Shown here: positions 8,494 through 16,982 of the stretch, in pieces
Layout: the number at the start of each line of letters is the position of its first letter
Position numbering within the stretch: the first letter of the stretch is position 1
Source of the DNA: an uncultured Bacteroidales bacterium
GTDB taxonomy: Bacteria; Bacteroidota; Bacteroidia; Bacteroidales; UBA932
Direction: 5' to 3'
Assembly (NCBI GenBank): GCA_947165305.1
Contig: CAMUZW010000005.1
Span: forward strand, 1 to 38,295
Length of the DNA stretch: 38,295 nt
Made by a program: the position numbers and the translations under genes
Notes under the pieces: model-generated
Told to the model about the DNA's origin: nothing
The model's database searches: none
The model's input: the letters and a program-made list of their open reading frames with translations, nothing else

Positions 8494-9158
8494 ACGTAAA
8501 AATCGAACAGAGCTGGAAGGAAGCGCTGGCACCTGAGTTTGAGAAGCCATATTTTGAGGACCTCGTGCGTTTCCTCCACGGAGAAAAGGCCTCCGGGCAG
8601 ACGATCTATCCGCCCGGCGGCGCCATTTTCCGCGCCTTTGACCTGACGCCCGTATCTTCGGTGAAGGTCGTCATCCTCGGCCAGGACCCTTACCACGGCC
8701 CCGGCCAGGCGATGGGGCTTTCGTTTTCGGTGCCCGACGGTGTCCAGGCGCCCCCGTCCCTCAAGAATATCTTCCGGGAGATTTCCACCGATCTCGGTAT
8801 CCCGATGAGCGGGCGCCCCAACCTTGAAAGCTGGGCCCGCCAGGGCGTTCTCCTACTGAATGCCTGCCTGACGGTACGGGCCGGACAGCCCGCCTCGCAC
8901 AGCCGGATCGGCTGGCAGGAGTTTACCGATGCGGTCATCCGCTATATTTCCGACAACCTCGACGGGGTCGTCTTCCTGCTCTGGGGCCGGTTTGCCCGCG
9001 AGAAGAAAGCCCTGATCGATACGTCCCGGCACACCGTGCTGGAGGCGGCCCATCCGTCGCCCCTCGCCGGGGGCGCCTTTTTCGGCTGCCGGCACTTTTC
9101 CAAGACCAACGAAGTCCTCATCCGCGAGGGCAAGACTCCCATCAACTGGCAATTATGA
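8490..9158 (+). CDS. ung: Uracil-DNA glycosylase
   Basis: VVILGQDPYHGPGQAMGLSFSVP and AHPSPLAGGAFFGCRHFSKTN motifs; GTG start overlaps lon stop (GTGA). Confidence 0.96.
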   Translation: MNVKIEQSWKEALAPEFEKPYFEDLVRFLHGEKASGQTIYPPGGAIFRAFDLTPVSSVKVVILGQDPYHGPGQAMGLSFSVPDGVQAPPSLKNIFREISTDLGIPMSGRPNLESWARQGVLLLNACLTVRAGQPASHSRIGWQEFTDAVIRYISDNLDGVVFLLWGRFAREKKALIDTSRHTVLEAAHPSPLAGGAFFGCRHFSKTNEVLIREGKTPINWQL

Positions 9159-9622
9159 GTACGCAGATACGCAGGGCCCTGTTCCCGGGCTCATTCGACC
9201 CCTTCACGGCCGGTCATCTCAACATCCTCCGCCGTGCCCTGACGATGTTCGACGAAGTCGTCGTCGCCGTGGGTATCAACCAGGACAAGCGCGGCTTCTT
9301 CGACATGGAGAAGCGGCTGGATATCATCCGCAGGGCGACGGAAGGGCTTTCGGGCGTGTCCGTCATCCAGTATGACACCCTGACCATCGACATCTGCCGC
9401 TCCCTGGGGATTCACCATATCGTCCGCGGGGTCCGCAACATGATCGACTTCGAGACGGAGCGGTCCATCGCCGACGCCAACCGCCGGCTGGCCCCCGACA
9501 TCGAGACCGTCATCATTCCGACGGCGCAGGAATTCGCCCATATTTCCTCTTCTGCCGTGCGGGATATTCTCAAGCACCACGGCGATTATTCGGCCTTCAT
9601 TCCCGAAGGCGTGGAGTTATGA
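9155..9622 (+). CDS. coaD: Phosphopantetheine adenylyltransferase
   Basis: FPGSFDPFTAGHLNILRRA; HISSSAVRDILKHHGD. Confidence 0.96.
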   Translation: MSTQIRRALFPGSFDPFTAGHLNILRRALTMFDEVVVAVGINQDKRGFFDMEKRLDIIRRATEGLSGVSVIQYDTLTIDICRSLGIHHIVRGVRNMIDFETERSIADANRRLAPDIETVIIPTAQEFAHISSSAVRDILKHHGDYSAFIPEGVEL

Positions 9623-11088
9623 GACGCTGGCTCCCGGTGCTGATAGCCCTGCTGCTGCCCTTCGTGAGGGGGGCGGCACAGGATTATTCCGCCCTGGATG
9701 CCAAGATGGATACCTATTTCGGGGCCATTCAGGCCCTGCCGGTGGGGGAGAAGTGTTCCGAGGTGGATTTCCTCATCTCTTCGGCTTCCGAGCCGGCGCT
9801 CCGCGGCCATATCGCGACGTATATTTTCAAGCACTACAGCGCATCTTCCGTGATGGGAGACGAGGGGGTCGCGGTGTATGTCGCCCGGGAGTGGATGACG
9901 GCCGGCAAGGTGGACGTGACGCCCTCCGTGCGTGCGGAAGCGGAGTCTTACATCCGATTTACCGGGCGCTCGCTCATCGGGATGAAGGCCCCCGTCCTGA
10001 CGCTCCGGGACGTCAACCAGCAGACCGTGCAGGTCTTTGACCAACCGCGGGAGCGTTACACGGTGCTGCTTTTTTACGATACGACCTGCGCTCCCTGTGC
10101 CCTGGAAACGGAATACCTTAACCGGTATCTCCCCACGGCGCCCATTCCGCTCGATGTCATTGCGGTATACGTAGGCATCCGGGAGCCGTCCTGGGCCCGT
10201 TACCGGGCGACGGGGCTGACGCTGGAAGGGGTTCAGCATCTCTGGGATCCGGGGATGCAGTCCGATTTCCAGGAGGCGTACGGCGTGATCAAGACGCCGG
10301 CCCTGTTCCTCATTGCGCCGGACTGCACCATCGTGGGCCGCCGGCTCGATACCCGTTCACTCCAGACCCTCCTCGACGCGATGGTGCCGAAGGAAGACGA
10401 ACCCGCCTATGTCTACGGCTCGGCTGAGTCCGAGGCGGTCTTTGACGGCATCTTCGCCTCTTATGGAGAGGTGAAAGCATCCGATATCCTGGAAACGGCC
10501 AGATATATCGAAACGCGAACGCTCGGCGAAGGAAATCCGGACGGGTATACCCGTTCTATCGGAGATATGCTTTATTATCTGTCGTTCCATGGCAGCGAGG
10601 TGTATCGCGAGGCGCTGACGCCCTTCATGGACCAGTATGTCTTTGGCCGCGACGTGTGGTCGGCGACGGATTCGCTGCAGGTACTGACGCTGGCGGATCT
10701 GATGAAGGGCCTCTTATCCAAGTGTCCCGTAGGTACGGCAGTCCCCGATGTCAAAGTGTCGGGGACGCTGCGCCGCCCGCTCCGCCATGCGAAGGTCCTG
10801 CCGGACGGGACGGTCCGGCGAAGCCGGGACAAGGCCGTGAAGGATTTCCGCCTCCGGAAACTCCGCGGAGAGCCGGGCGTCGTGGTCTTTGCGTCGGATT
10901 CCTGCTCCGCCTGCGCCGATGCCGCTCCCGGGATTGACAAACTTCTGTCAGACGCCCCGCGCAGGCTGAAGGTCCTCGTCGCCGACGCCGCTCCTTCGCT
11001 TTTGGATGATTTCGATCTATCCTCCCTGCCCTATGTCCTGTATCTGGACAAAAAGGGCCTGGTAGTCCGCCGCTATGTCGATCTGTAA
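9619..11088 (+). CDS. Secreted thioredoxin-like protein, probably DUF5106-type N-terminus, with two CxxC motifs
   Basis: Signal peptide; TlpA-like segment with CAPC (YDTTCAPCALE); second C-terminal CSAC (SDSCSACAD). Confidence 0.7.
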   Translation: MRRWLPVLIALLLPFVRGAAQDYSALDAKMDTYFGAIQALPVGEKCSEVDFLISSASEPALRGHIATYIFKHYSASSVMGDEGVAVYVAREWMTAGKVDVTPSVRAEAESYIRFTGRSLIGMKAPVLTLRDVNQQTVQVFDQPRERYTVLLFYDTTCAPCALETEYLNRYLPTAPIPLDVIAVYVGIREPSWARYRATGLTLEGVQHLWDPGMQSDFQEAYGVIKTPALFLIAPDCTIVGRRLDTRSLQTLLDAMVPKEDEPAYVYGSAESEAVFDGIFASYGEVKASDILETARYIETRTLGEGNPDGYTRSIGDMLYYLSFHGSEVYREALTPFMDQYVFGRDVWSATDSLQVLTLADLMKGLLSKCPVGTAVPDVKVSGTLRRPLRHAKVLPDGTVRRSRDKAVKDFRLRKLRGEPGVVVFASDSCSACADAAPGIDKLLSDAPRRLKVLVADAAPSLLDDFDLSSLPYVLYLDKKGLVVRRYVDL

Positions 11089-11096
11089 AGAAACGG

Positions 11097-12206
11097 CTAC
11101 CGTACGATGACGCGGTCGATGCGGCGGGGGACGGAGGTGAGGATTTCGTAGGGGATGGTGCCGAGGATGCCGGCGAGTTCGGAGGCGGTAGGGTCGTCGC
11201 CGAAGATGGTGACGGTATCGCCGACTTTCGCATCGACGCCCGTGATATCAAGCATACACATATCCATACAGATATTCCCGATCGTGGGGACGCGGTGCCC
11301 GTTGAGGGAGAAGGAGGCGGCGCCACGCCCGAGGTGGCGGTCGATGCCGTCCGCGTAGCCGACGGGAATCGTGGCGATGGTCGTTCCGCCCGGGGCGATA
11401 TGCCCGTAGCGGCCGTAGCCGATGGTGCCGTCTTCGGGCATCAGATGCTTGATCTGCAGGATTTTGCATTTCAGCGAAGCGACAGGGGATAGGTGTACGC
11501 CGGGCAGGGCGCTGATGCCGTAGATGCCGATGCCGAGCCGCACCATGTCGAACTGATACTGCGGGAAGCGCTCGATGCCGGCCGAGTTGAGGATGTGCCA
11601 CATCGGCTTGTAGCCAAGCGAATCCGTCAATGTGGCCGCATTGGTCTGGAACATCCCGATCTGCCCGAGCGTATAGGGATCCTCTTCCGGGGTCTCCGCC
11701 ACGCAGAGGTGCGAATAGACCGAACGGACGCGGACGCGGGACTCCTGCCGCAGCGCATCCTGCAGGCCGGGAAGTTCCGAGGTCGTGAAGCCGAGCCGGT
11801 GCATCCCGGTGTCGAGTTTTATGTGGATGGGATAGTCCCGCAGGCCGCGGCGCTTCAGCACGTCCAGGAGGGCCTGGAGCGTGTAAAGGTTGGGAATGCC
11901 GGGCTCGAGGCGGTTCTGGATGATTTCGTCGAACGAATCGGTACGGGCCGTCAGGACAAGGATGGGCAGGGAAATACCTGCCTTGCGGAGTTCGATGCCT
12001 TCCAGCGGGGAGGCCACGGCGAGATAGTCCGCGCCGGCCGCCTGCATCAGGGAGGCGAATTCCACGGCGCCGTGCCCGTAGGCGTTGGCCTTTACCAGCA
12101 CCAGCATCTTCGTCCGCGGTCGCAGCAGCGAGCGGAAATACCGGTAGTTGTCGGTACACCCCTTCAGGTTGATCTCCAGTCTGGTAAAATCCTCTTCCCT
12201 TGTCAT
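11097..12206 (-). CDS. alr: Alanine racemase
   Basis: LVLVKANAYGHG PLP-lysine motif; ICMDMCMLDITG. Confidence 0.95.
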   Translation of the reverse strand: MTREEDFTRLEINLKGCTDNYRYFRSLLRPRTKMLVLVKANAYGHGAVEFASLMQAAGADYLAVASPLEGIELRKAGISLPILVLTARTDSFDEIIQNRLEPGIPNLYTLQALLDVLKRRGLRDYPIHIKLDTGMHRLGFTTSELPGLQDALRQESRVRVRSVYSHLCVAETPEEDPYTLGQIGMFQTNAATLTDSLGYKPMWHILNSAGIERFPQYQFDMVRLGIGIYGISALPGVHLSPVASLKCKILQIKHLMPEDGTIGYGRYGHIAPGGTTIATIPVGYADGIDRHLGRGAASFSLNGHRVPTIGNICMDMCMLDITGVDAKVGDTVTIFGDDPTASELAGILGTIPYEILTSVPRRIDRVIVR

Positions 12207-12212
12207 AGCCTA

Positions 12213-12220
12213 CAAAGATA
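12213..12220 (-). promoter_or_regulatory. Bacteroidota -7 box of alr
   Basis: Minus-strand TATCTTTG, only 6 nt from the alr ATG; TTGC at the -33 position. Confidence 0.55.
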
Positions 12221-12253
12221 GAAAAAAATGGCGGAATCCGCAATTCCTCGCCA

Positions 12254-12279
12254 GTCATCCCGGGCTTGTCCCGGAATCT
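12254..12279. repeat. 26-bp palindromic dispersed repeat, copy 1
   Basis: GTCATCCCGGGCTTGTCCCGGAATCT; matches 35957-35982 at 25/26 positions. Confidence 0.85.
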
Positions 12280-12288
12280 TTTTCTTCG

Positions 12289-12296
12289 TACATTTG
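12289..12296 (+). promoter_or_regulatory. Bacteroidota -7 box of the FAD oxidoreductase gene
   Basis: TACATTTG, 4 nt before ATG; TTGT at 12266-12269 is exactly 19 nt upstream and lies in the loop of the palindromic repeat. Confidence 0.5.
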
Positions 12297-12300
12297 TACT

Positions 12301-15069
12301 ATGGAAAAGATCACAGACGAACTCCTCCGGTTCTGTTACGGAACGGATGCCAGCTTCTACCGGAAAACCCCGCAGCAGGTAATCCGTGCCGACAACGAAG
12401 CGGAGGCGGCCGCTGTGCTCAGGGAGTGCAGTGCGAAGAAGACGCCCGTTACCTTCCGGGCGGCCGGGACAAGCCTCAGCGGGCAGAGCGTAAGCGATTC
12501 CGTCCTGCTGGTGGCTGCCAAGGGATGGGAGAAGTATCGTGTCGGAGACGGGGGAGAGACGGTTACCCTGCAGCCCGGCATCGTCGGTGCGAAGGTAAAC
12601 CGCATCCTCAAGCCTTACGGACGTAAATTCGGGCCGGACCCGGCCTCCATCGGAAGCTGCATGGTCGGCGGTATCATGGCCAACAACGCTTCCGGCATGA
12701 GCTGTGGCATCCATGCGAATGCCGATAAAACGCTGCTCTCCGCCCGGATCGTCTTTGCGGACGGCACCCTGCTCGATACCGGAGACCCGGCGAGCCGGGA
12801 GGCCTTCCGCCGAAGCCATCCTGCCTTTCTGGACAGCCTGGAGGCCCTCCGGGACGAAGTCCGGGCCGACCGGGCGCTTGCGGACCGGATCCGCCATAAG
12901 TATTCGATCAAGAACGTTACCGGACTCAACCTTCTGCCGCTCATCACGCAGGATGACCCCTTCGACATGATCGCACATTTGCTGGTCGGCTCCGAAGGGA
13001 CGCTGGCCTTTATCAGCGAGGCTACCTTCCGGACGGTCCCGCTGGCGCCGCTCCAGGCCAGTGCGATGATCTATTTCCAGGACATCTCCGATGCGGCCCG
13101 CGCCGTGCTGCGGCTGCAGGATCAACCCGTCGAGGCGGCGGAGATGCTCGACAAATGTTCGCTGGCGGCGGCCGGAGATACGACCGGCGAAGGTCTTACG
13201 GCCCTGCTGGTACGGACAGAAGCCTCCGATGAAGAGACACTGTCAAGGCAGATCCGCAGCATCGGGGAGGCCCTGAAGGATTTCGACACCGTGACGGGCA
13301 TCCGGTTCTCCCGCGACAAGGAGGAATGTGCCCGCTACTGGGCCATCCGCTCCGGTATCTTCCCGATGGTCGGCGGCATGCGGCCCGAAGGGACGACCTG
13401 CCTCATCGAGGACATTGCCTTCCATATCGAAGATCTTCCGGCGGCGACGGCCGGCCTCTGTGCCCTGCTGGAGCGTCACGGTTATGCGGATTCCTGCATC
13501 TACGGCCATGCCCTGGCGGGGAATTTCCACTTCATCATCAACCAGTCCTTCGACTCGGAGGCCGAAATCCGGCGTTATGAGGCGATGATCCGGGACGTGG
13601 CTGAAATGGTGGTGGGCAAGTATGACGGCTCGCTCAAGGCAGAGCATGGCACCGGCCGCAACATGGCCCCCTTCGTCGCCTATGAATGGGGAGAGAGGGC
13701 TTTTGGCGTCATGCGGCGGATCAAACGAATTTTTGACCCGGAGGGAATCCTCAATCCCGGGGTGATCTTCAACGATGATCCGTTGTGTTTCATCAAGGAT
13801 ATCAAAGCCTTGCCTGTGCTGAAACCCGCGCCCGGAGCTCCCGAGGGGACTCTGGAGGCTTTCCGGCGGCTCAACAAGTGCATCGAGTGCGGCTTCTGTG
13901 AAGTGAACTGCGTTTCCTGCGGCTTTACGCTCTCGTCCCGTCAGCGCATCGCCGTCCTTCGTGAGATGGCACGGCTTGAGGCCGACGGAAGCGATCCGGA
14001 CCGGTTGCGCCTTCTGAAGAAACGGTATACCTGGCCCGGGGAACAGACCTGTGCCGGAGACGGCCTCTGCTCAATGAGCTGCCCGATGAAGATAAACGTG
14101 GCGGACCTTACGCACGAGATCCGCCGGCAGCATGTTTCTGGCGGGGCGCTCTGGCGCTGGGCCGCCCTGCATTATCACGGGACCAAATCGATGCTCCGGG
14201 GGGCGCTTGGACTTGCCTGGACCGGGCGCCGGCTGCTCGGCGACAAGCTGATGACGGGCCTCGGATGCGGGCTGCATTCGCTCGGCCTTCCGCTATGGAC
14301 GCCTTCGATGCCACGGCCTTACAATGCCCGGAAGGTAGTTTCTGACCTGCGGGGAGACAAGCCGAAGGTGGTTTATTTCCCGAGCTGCCTCAATCAGATG
14401 ATGGGTCCGTCGAAGGCTTCCCTGCCCCGGCGTCCGCTGGTCGAGGAGACGGTCGAACTGCTGCACAAGGCGGGCTACGAGGTGATTTTCCCGGAGGGAA
14501 AAGACACTCTCTGCTGCGGGACCGTCTGGGAGAGCAAAGGCATGCCGGCAGAGGCTGATGCGAAGCTTCGCGAATTGGAAGATGCACTCTGGAAGGCTTC
14601 TGAAGGAGGAAAATATCCCGTCCTCTGTGACCAGAGCCCCTGCCTCCACCGGATGCGCGCCAACATTGCGAAGATGCACCTGTATGAGCCGGCGGAATTC
14701 ATCTGGAAATTCCTCCGGGAGCGGCTCCGCTTCACGCAGACGGATACGCCCGTCATGGTGCACCAGACCTGTACGATGCGCCGGATGGGGCTGGGAGACA
14801 CCCTTGTCAACCTGGCCAGGCTCTGCTCTTCGAAGGTCATCGTGCCGGAGGATGTCGGCTGCTGCGCTTTTGCGGGCGACAAGGGGATGACGCATCCTGA
14901 GCTCAATGCCTGGGCGCTCCGTCATCTGCGCCAGGCCGTCGTTGAAGCCGGCGCCGAAACGGGCTATTCCAATAGCCGCACCTGCGAAATCGGACTTGAG
15001 ACACACGGCGGGATCCCGTATGTCTCGATCGTGTATCTGGTGAATGCCTGTACCGCCCCGATCCGCTAG
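12301..15069 (+). CDS. FAD-binding and Fe-S oxidoreductase (D-lactate dehydrogenase / GlcD-GlpC-like fusion)
   Basis: FAD-binding type 4 domain (VTFRAAGTSLSGQS, GSCMVGGIMANNASGM), 4Fe-4S region CIECGFCEVNC, CCG-type C-terminus (FPSCLNQM, DTLCCGTVW, CCAFAGDKG). Start at ATG 12301. Confidence 0.92.
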   Translation: MEKITDELLRFCYGTDASFYRKTPQQVIRADNEAEAAAVLRECSAKKTPVTFRAAGTSLSGQSVSDSVLLVAAKGWEKYRVGDGGETVTLQPGIVGAKVNRILKPYGRKFGPDPASIGSCMVGGIMANNASGMSCGIHANADKTLLSARIVFADGTLLDTGDPASREAFRRSHPAFLDSLEALRDEVRADRALADRIRHKYSIKNVTGLNLLPLITQDDPFDMIAHLLVGSEGTLAFISEATFRTVPLAPLQASAMIYFQDISDAARAVLRLQDQPVEAAEMLDKCSLAAAGDTTGEGLTALLVRTEASDEETLSRQIRSIGEALKDFDTVTGIRFSRDKEECARYWAIRSGIFPMVGGMRPEGTTCLIEDIAFHIEDLPAATAGLCALLERHGYADSCIYGHALAGNFHFIINQSFDSEAEIRRYEAMIRDVAEMVVGKYDGSLKAEHGTGRNMAPFVAYEWGERAFGVMRRIKRIFDPEGILNPGVIFNDDPLCFIKDIKALPVLKPAPGAPEGTLEAFRRLNKCIECGFCEVNCVSCGFTLSSRQRIAVLREMARLEADGSDPDRLRLLKKRYTWPGEQTCAGDGLCSMSCPMKINVADLTHEIRRQHVSGGALWRWAALHYHGTKSMLRGALGLAWTGRRLLGDKLMTGLGCGLHSLGLPLWTPSMPRPYNARKVVSDLRGDKPKVVYFPSCLNQMMGPSKASLPRRPLVEETVELLHKAGYEVIFPEGKDTLCCGTVWESKGMPAEADAKLRELEDALWKASEGGKYPVLCDQSPCLHRMRANIAKMHLYEPAEFIWKFLRERLRFTQTDTPVMVHQTCTMRRMGLGDTLVNLARLCSSKVIVPEDVGCCAFAGDKGMTHPELNAWALRHLRQAVVEAGAETGYSNSRTCEIGLETHGGIPYVSIVYLVNACTAPIR

Positions 15070-15302
15070 AACAGCGTCGGGTGATTCTCTTCCAGTTCGC
15101 TCAGAATCCGCTCCATGATGGATTCACGGAGGAGTGCGCTGCGGGAGCGTGTGTTGAATCTGCGGCAATATTCATCGATGGCGCTGCGCTCCAGGTCGTT
15201 TAAGTAAATGACCTGGCGGTGACGGCGCAGAAGAGCCAGCCGCTGCTTCTCGTAGTAGGCCGGATCTACGGTAAGTTGCTGGGATTTTTTCTTTCTGGCC
15301 AT
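15066..15302 (-). CDS. Small conserved protein, possible ribbon-helix-helix-like
   Basis: 78 aa, basic N-terminus, VIYLNDLERSAIDEYCRRFNTRSRSALLRESIMERIL resembles an RHH fold. Confidence 0.6.
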   Translation of the reverse strand: MARKKKSQQLTVDPAYYEKQRLALLRRHRQVIYLNDLERSAIDEYCRRFNTRSRSALLRESIMERILSELEENHPTLF

Positions 15303-15309
15303 AGCAGCG

Positions 15310-15876
15310 CTAGTTAAGCAACATTCCTTTGCGGATTTCCGCCGCCTTGTCGGCGCCCTTCAGGAAGGAGACAATGGCAAGGCCGAATTCCAGGGCGAAG
15401 GCCGGGCCGCGGCCCGTGATGAGCTTGCCGTCGGTGACGACGGATTCTCCGGTGTAGCAGGCTCCCTTCTTCTCCAGATGGCCTTCAAAGCCATCGTAGC
15501 AGGTGACTTTCTTGCCTTCGATGCCGGGAAGCTGCGAGACGACCAGTCCGGGGGCCGCGCAGATGGCTCCGACCGCTCCTCCGTGCTGGAAGTGGGTCTT
15601 CGCAAATGCGATGAGCGGCTTGCATTCGGCGAGGTTGGATGCGCCGGGCAGTCCGCCCGGGAAGATGAGGATGTCCTCCAGGTCGCATCCCTCGTCGAGG
15701 AATTCGTCGAGGAGGCACTCTGCAAGTACCGTCACGCCATGCGCGCTGGTGACTTCGGGGGTGTCGTTGATGGAAACTGTCGTGGAAGGGATGCCGCCCC
15801 GGCGGAGAATATCCAGGGTTCCGAGGGCCTCTATGTCCTCAAACCCGTCGGCGAGGAAGATGAATGCGCCTTTCAT
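15310..15876 (-). CDS. DJ-1/PfpI family protein
   Basis: KGAFIFLADGFEDIEALGTLDILRRGG; nucleophile elbow VGAICAAPGLV. Confidence 0.92.
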   Translation of the reverse strand: MKGAFIFLADGFEDIEALGTLDILRRGGIPSTTVSINDTPEVTSAHGVTVLAECLLDEFLDEGCDLEDILIFPGGLPGASNLAECKPLIAFAKTHFQHGGAVGAICAAPGLVVSQLPGIEGKKVTCYDGFEGHLEKKGACYTGESVVTDGKLITGRGPAFALEFGLAIVSFLKGADKAAEIRKGMLLN

Positions 15877-15892
15877 AAGCAACAAAATTTGG

Positions 15893-15964
15893 TTGAGATA
15901 TCAGGACTCGAACCTGAACTGAGGGAACCAAAATCCCTAGTGCTAGCCATTACACCATATCTCA
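15893..15964 (-). tRNA. tRNA-Gln (anticodon TTG)
   Basis: Minus strand TGAGATATGGTGTAATGGCTAGCACTAGGGATTTTGGTTCCCTCAGTTCAGGTTCGAGTCCTGATATCTCA(A): acceptor TGAGATA/TATCTCA, anticodon loop TTTTGGT, T-arm GGTTCGAGTCC. Confidence 0.93.
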
Positions 15965-15969
15965 AGAGC

Positions 15970-16003
15970 CCCAAAAGGGATTGCAAAGATAATCCCTTTT
16001 GGG
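15970..16003. repeat. Perfect 13-bp palindrome overlapping the tRNA-Gln promoter
   Basis: CCCAAAAGGGATT (15970-15982), loop GCAAAGAT, AATCCCTTTTGGG (15991-16003). Confidence 0.9.
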
Positions 16004-16014
16004 TAAAAATCAAA
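15984..16014 (-). promoter_or_regulatory. Canonical Bacteroidota promoter for tRNA-Gln
   Basis: Minus strand TTTG (16014-16011) - N19 - TATCTTTG (15991-15984), about 20 nt upstream of the tRNA 5' end. Confidence 0.75.
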
Positions 16015-16019
16015 ATGAA

Positions 16020-16916
16020 CTACTGCAGCTTGCAGATAATCGGGGCGGAATAGCTGACCTCGACCGGTACGCCGTTCTGCTTGCCGACCGTCCAGGCCGG
16101 AGAGCTCTTGATGACGCGGACAGCCTCGGCATCGATTTCGGGATCGAGCTTGCGGGTCACGACGACATCCTTCACCTGGCCGTCGGTGCCGACCTTGAAG
16201 TTAACCAGAACACGGCCCTGGACGCCACGGTCCTTGGCACCCTGGGGATAAACGAAGTTCTCGTTGATCCACTTGACGAACTGGTTGGCGTCACCACCGT
16301 TGAAGGTCGGTTTCTCCTCGACCACGACGTAGGGAAGGACCTCGGGAACGGGGGCCTCGTCGACCTCTTCCTCTTTGACTTCGCCGCCGGTATACTCGCC
16401 GATCTTGTCAGCGACCTTGTCGGCAGCTTCCTCTGCGGCCTCTTTGAGGGCGTTTACGTCAAGGGCTGCATCGGCAGCCTCGGGGGCGGCAAGGGTGTCA
16501 GCGGAGATTTCGATGTCGCTCTCGATGTGCTCGCCTTCCTGGCCGGGCTCCTTGGCACCCGCTTTGTCAGCTTTCTTCGGTGCTTCGGGGATCTCGATGC
16601 CTCTCTTCTTAATGATGGAGATGATGTCGCTCTTCTGGAGACCGAAGTCTTCGAGGGTGTTCTCATATTTCTCATTGTAGAGTTCAGCAAGGTCAGGGGT
16701 CTTCTCCTCGCTGATGCCGAGGGTGGCAAAGGCGGCGGCATCGGCGGCAAGGGCTGCCTTGATGTTGTCGGTGTTGTTCTCGATGACGGCGGTAACGAGG
16801 TCATTGGCGTTCTTGACGGCGGCGGCCTCTACGGCCTCGGGGGAGGGTTTGGTGTTGCAGGACGCAATCGTGAAGAGGGTTGCGGCAACTGCAAAGATAG
16901 AAAGGATCTTTTTCAT
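16020..16916 (-). CDS. Lipoprotein with acidic low-complexity linker and C-terminal TonB-like domain
   Basis: Lipobox TIASC; C-terminal FVYPQGAKDRGVQGRVLVNFKVGTDGQVKDVVVTRKLDPEIDAEAVRVIKSSPAWTVGKQNGVPVEV. Confidence 0.85.
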   Translation of the reverse strand: MKKILSIFAVAATLFTIASCNTKPSPEAVEAAAVKNANDLVTAVIENNTDNIKAALAADAAAFATLGISEEKTPDLAELYNEKYENTLEDFGLQKSDIISIIKKRGIEIPEAPKKADKAGAKEPGQEGEHIESDIEISADTLAAPEAADAALDVNALKEAAEEAADKVADKIGEYTGGEVKEEEVDEAPVPEVLPYVVVEEKPTFNGGDANQFVKWINENFVYPQGAKDRGVQGRVLVNFKVGTDGQVKDVVVTRKLDPEIDAEAVRVIKSSPAWTVGKQNGVPVEVSYSAPIICKLQ

Positions 16917-16982
16917 TGTATAAAGGTTTAAGAGTTTCCGTATTCGACAAATATACTGACTTTCTGTCAGACTTGCAAGCCG

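Noticed and set aside
7030-8550. 506-aa minus-strand ORF opposite lon
   Set aside because: Antisense shadow of a strongly conserved gene, composition not protein-like.
11248-13125. 625-aa minus-strand ORF spanning alr and the FAD oxidoreductase
   Set aside because: Crosses two well-supported genes and a promoter region; translation is compositionally biased.
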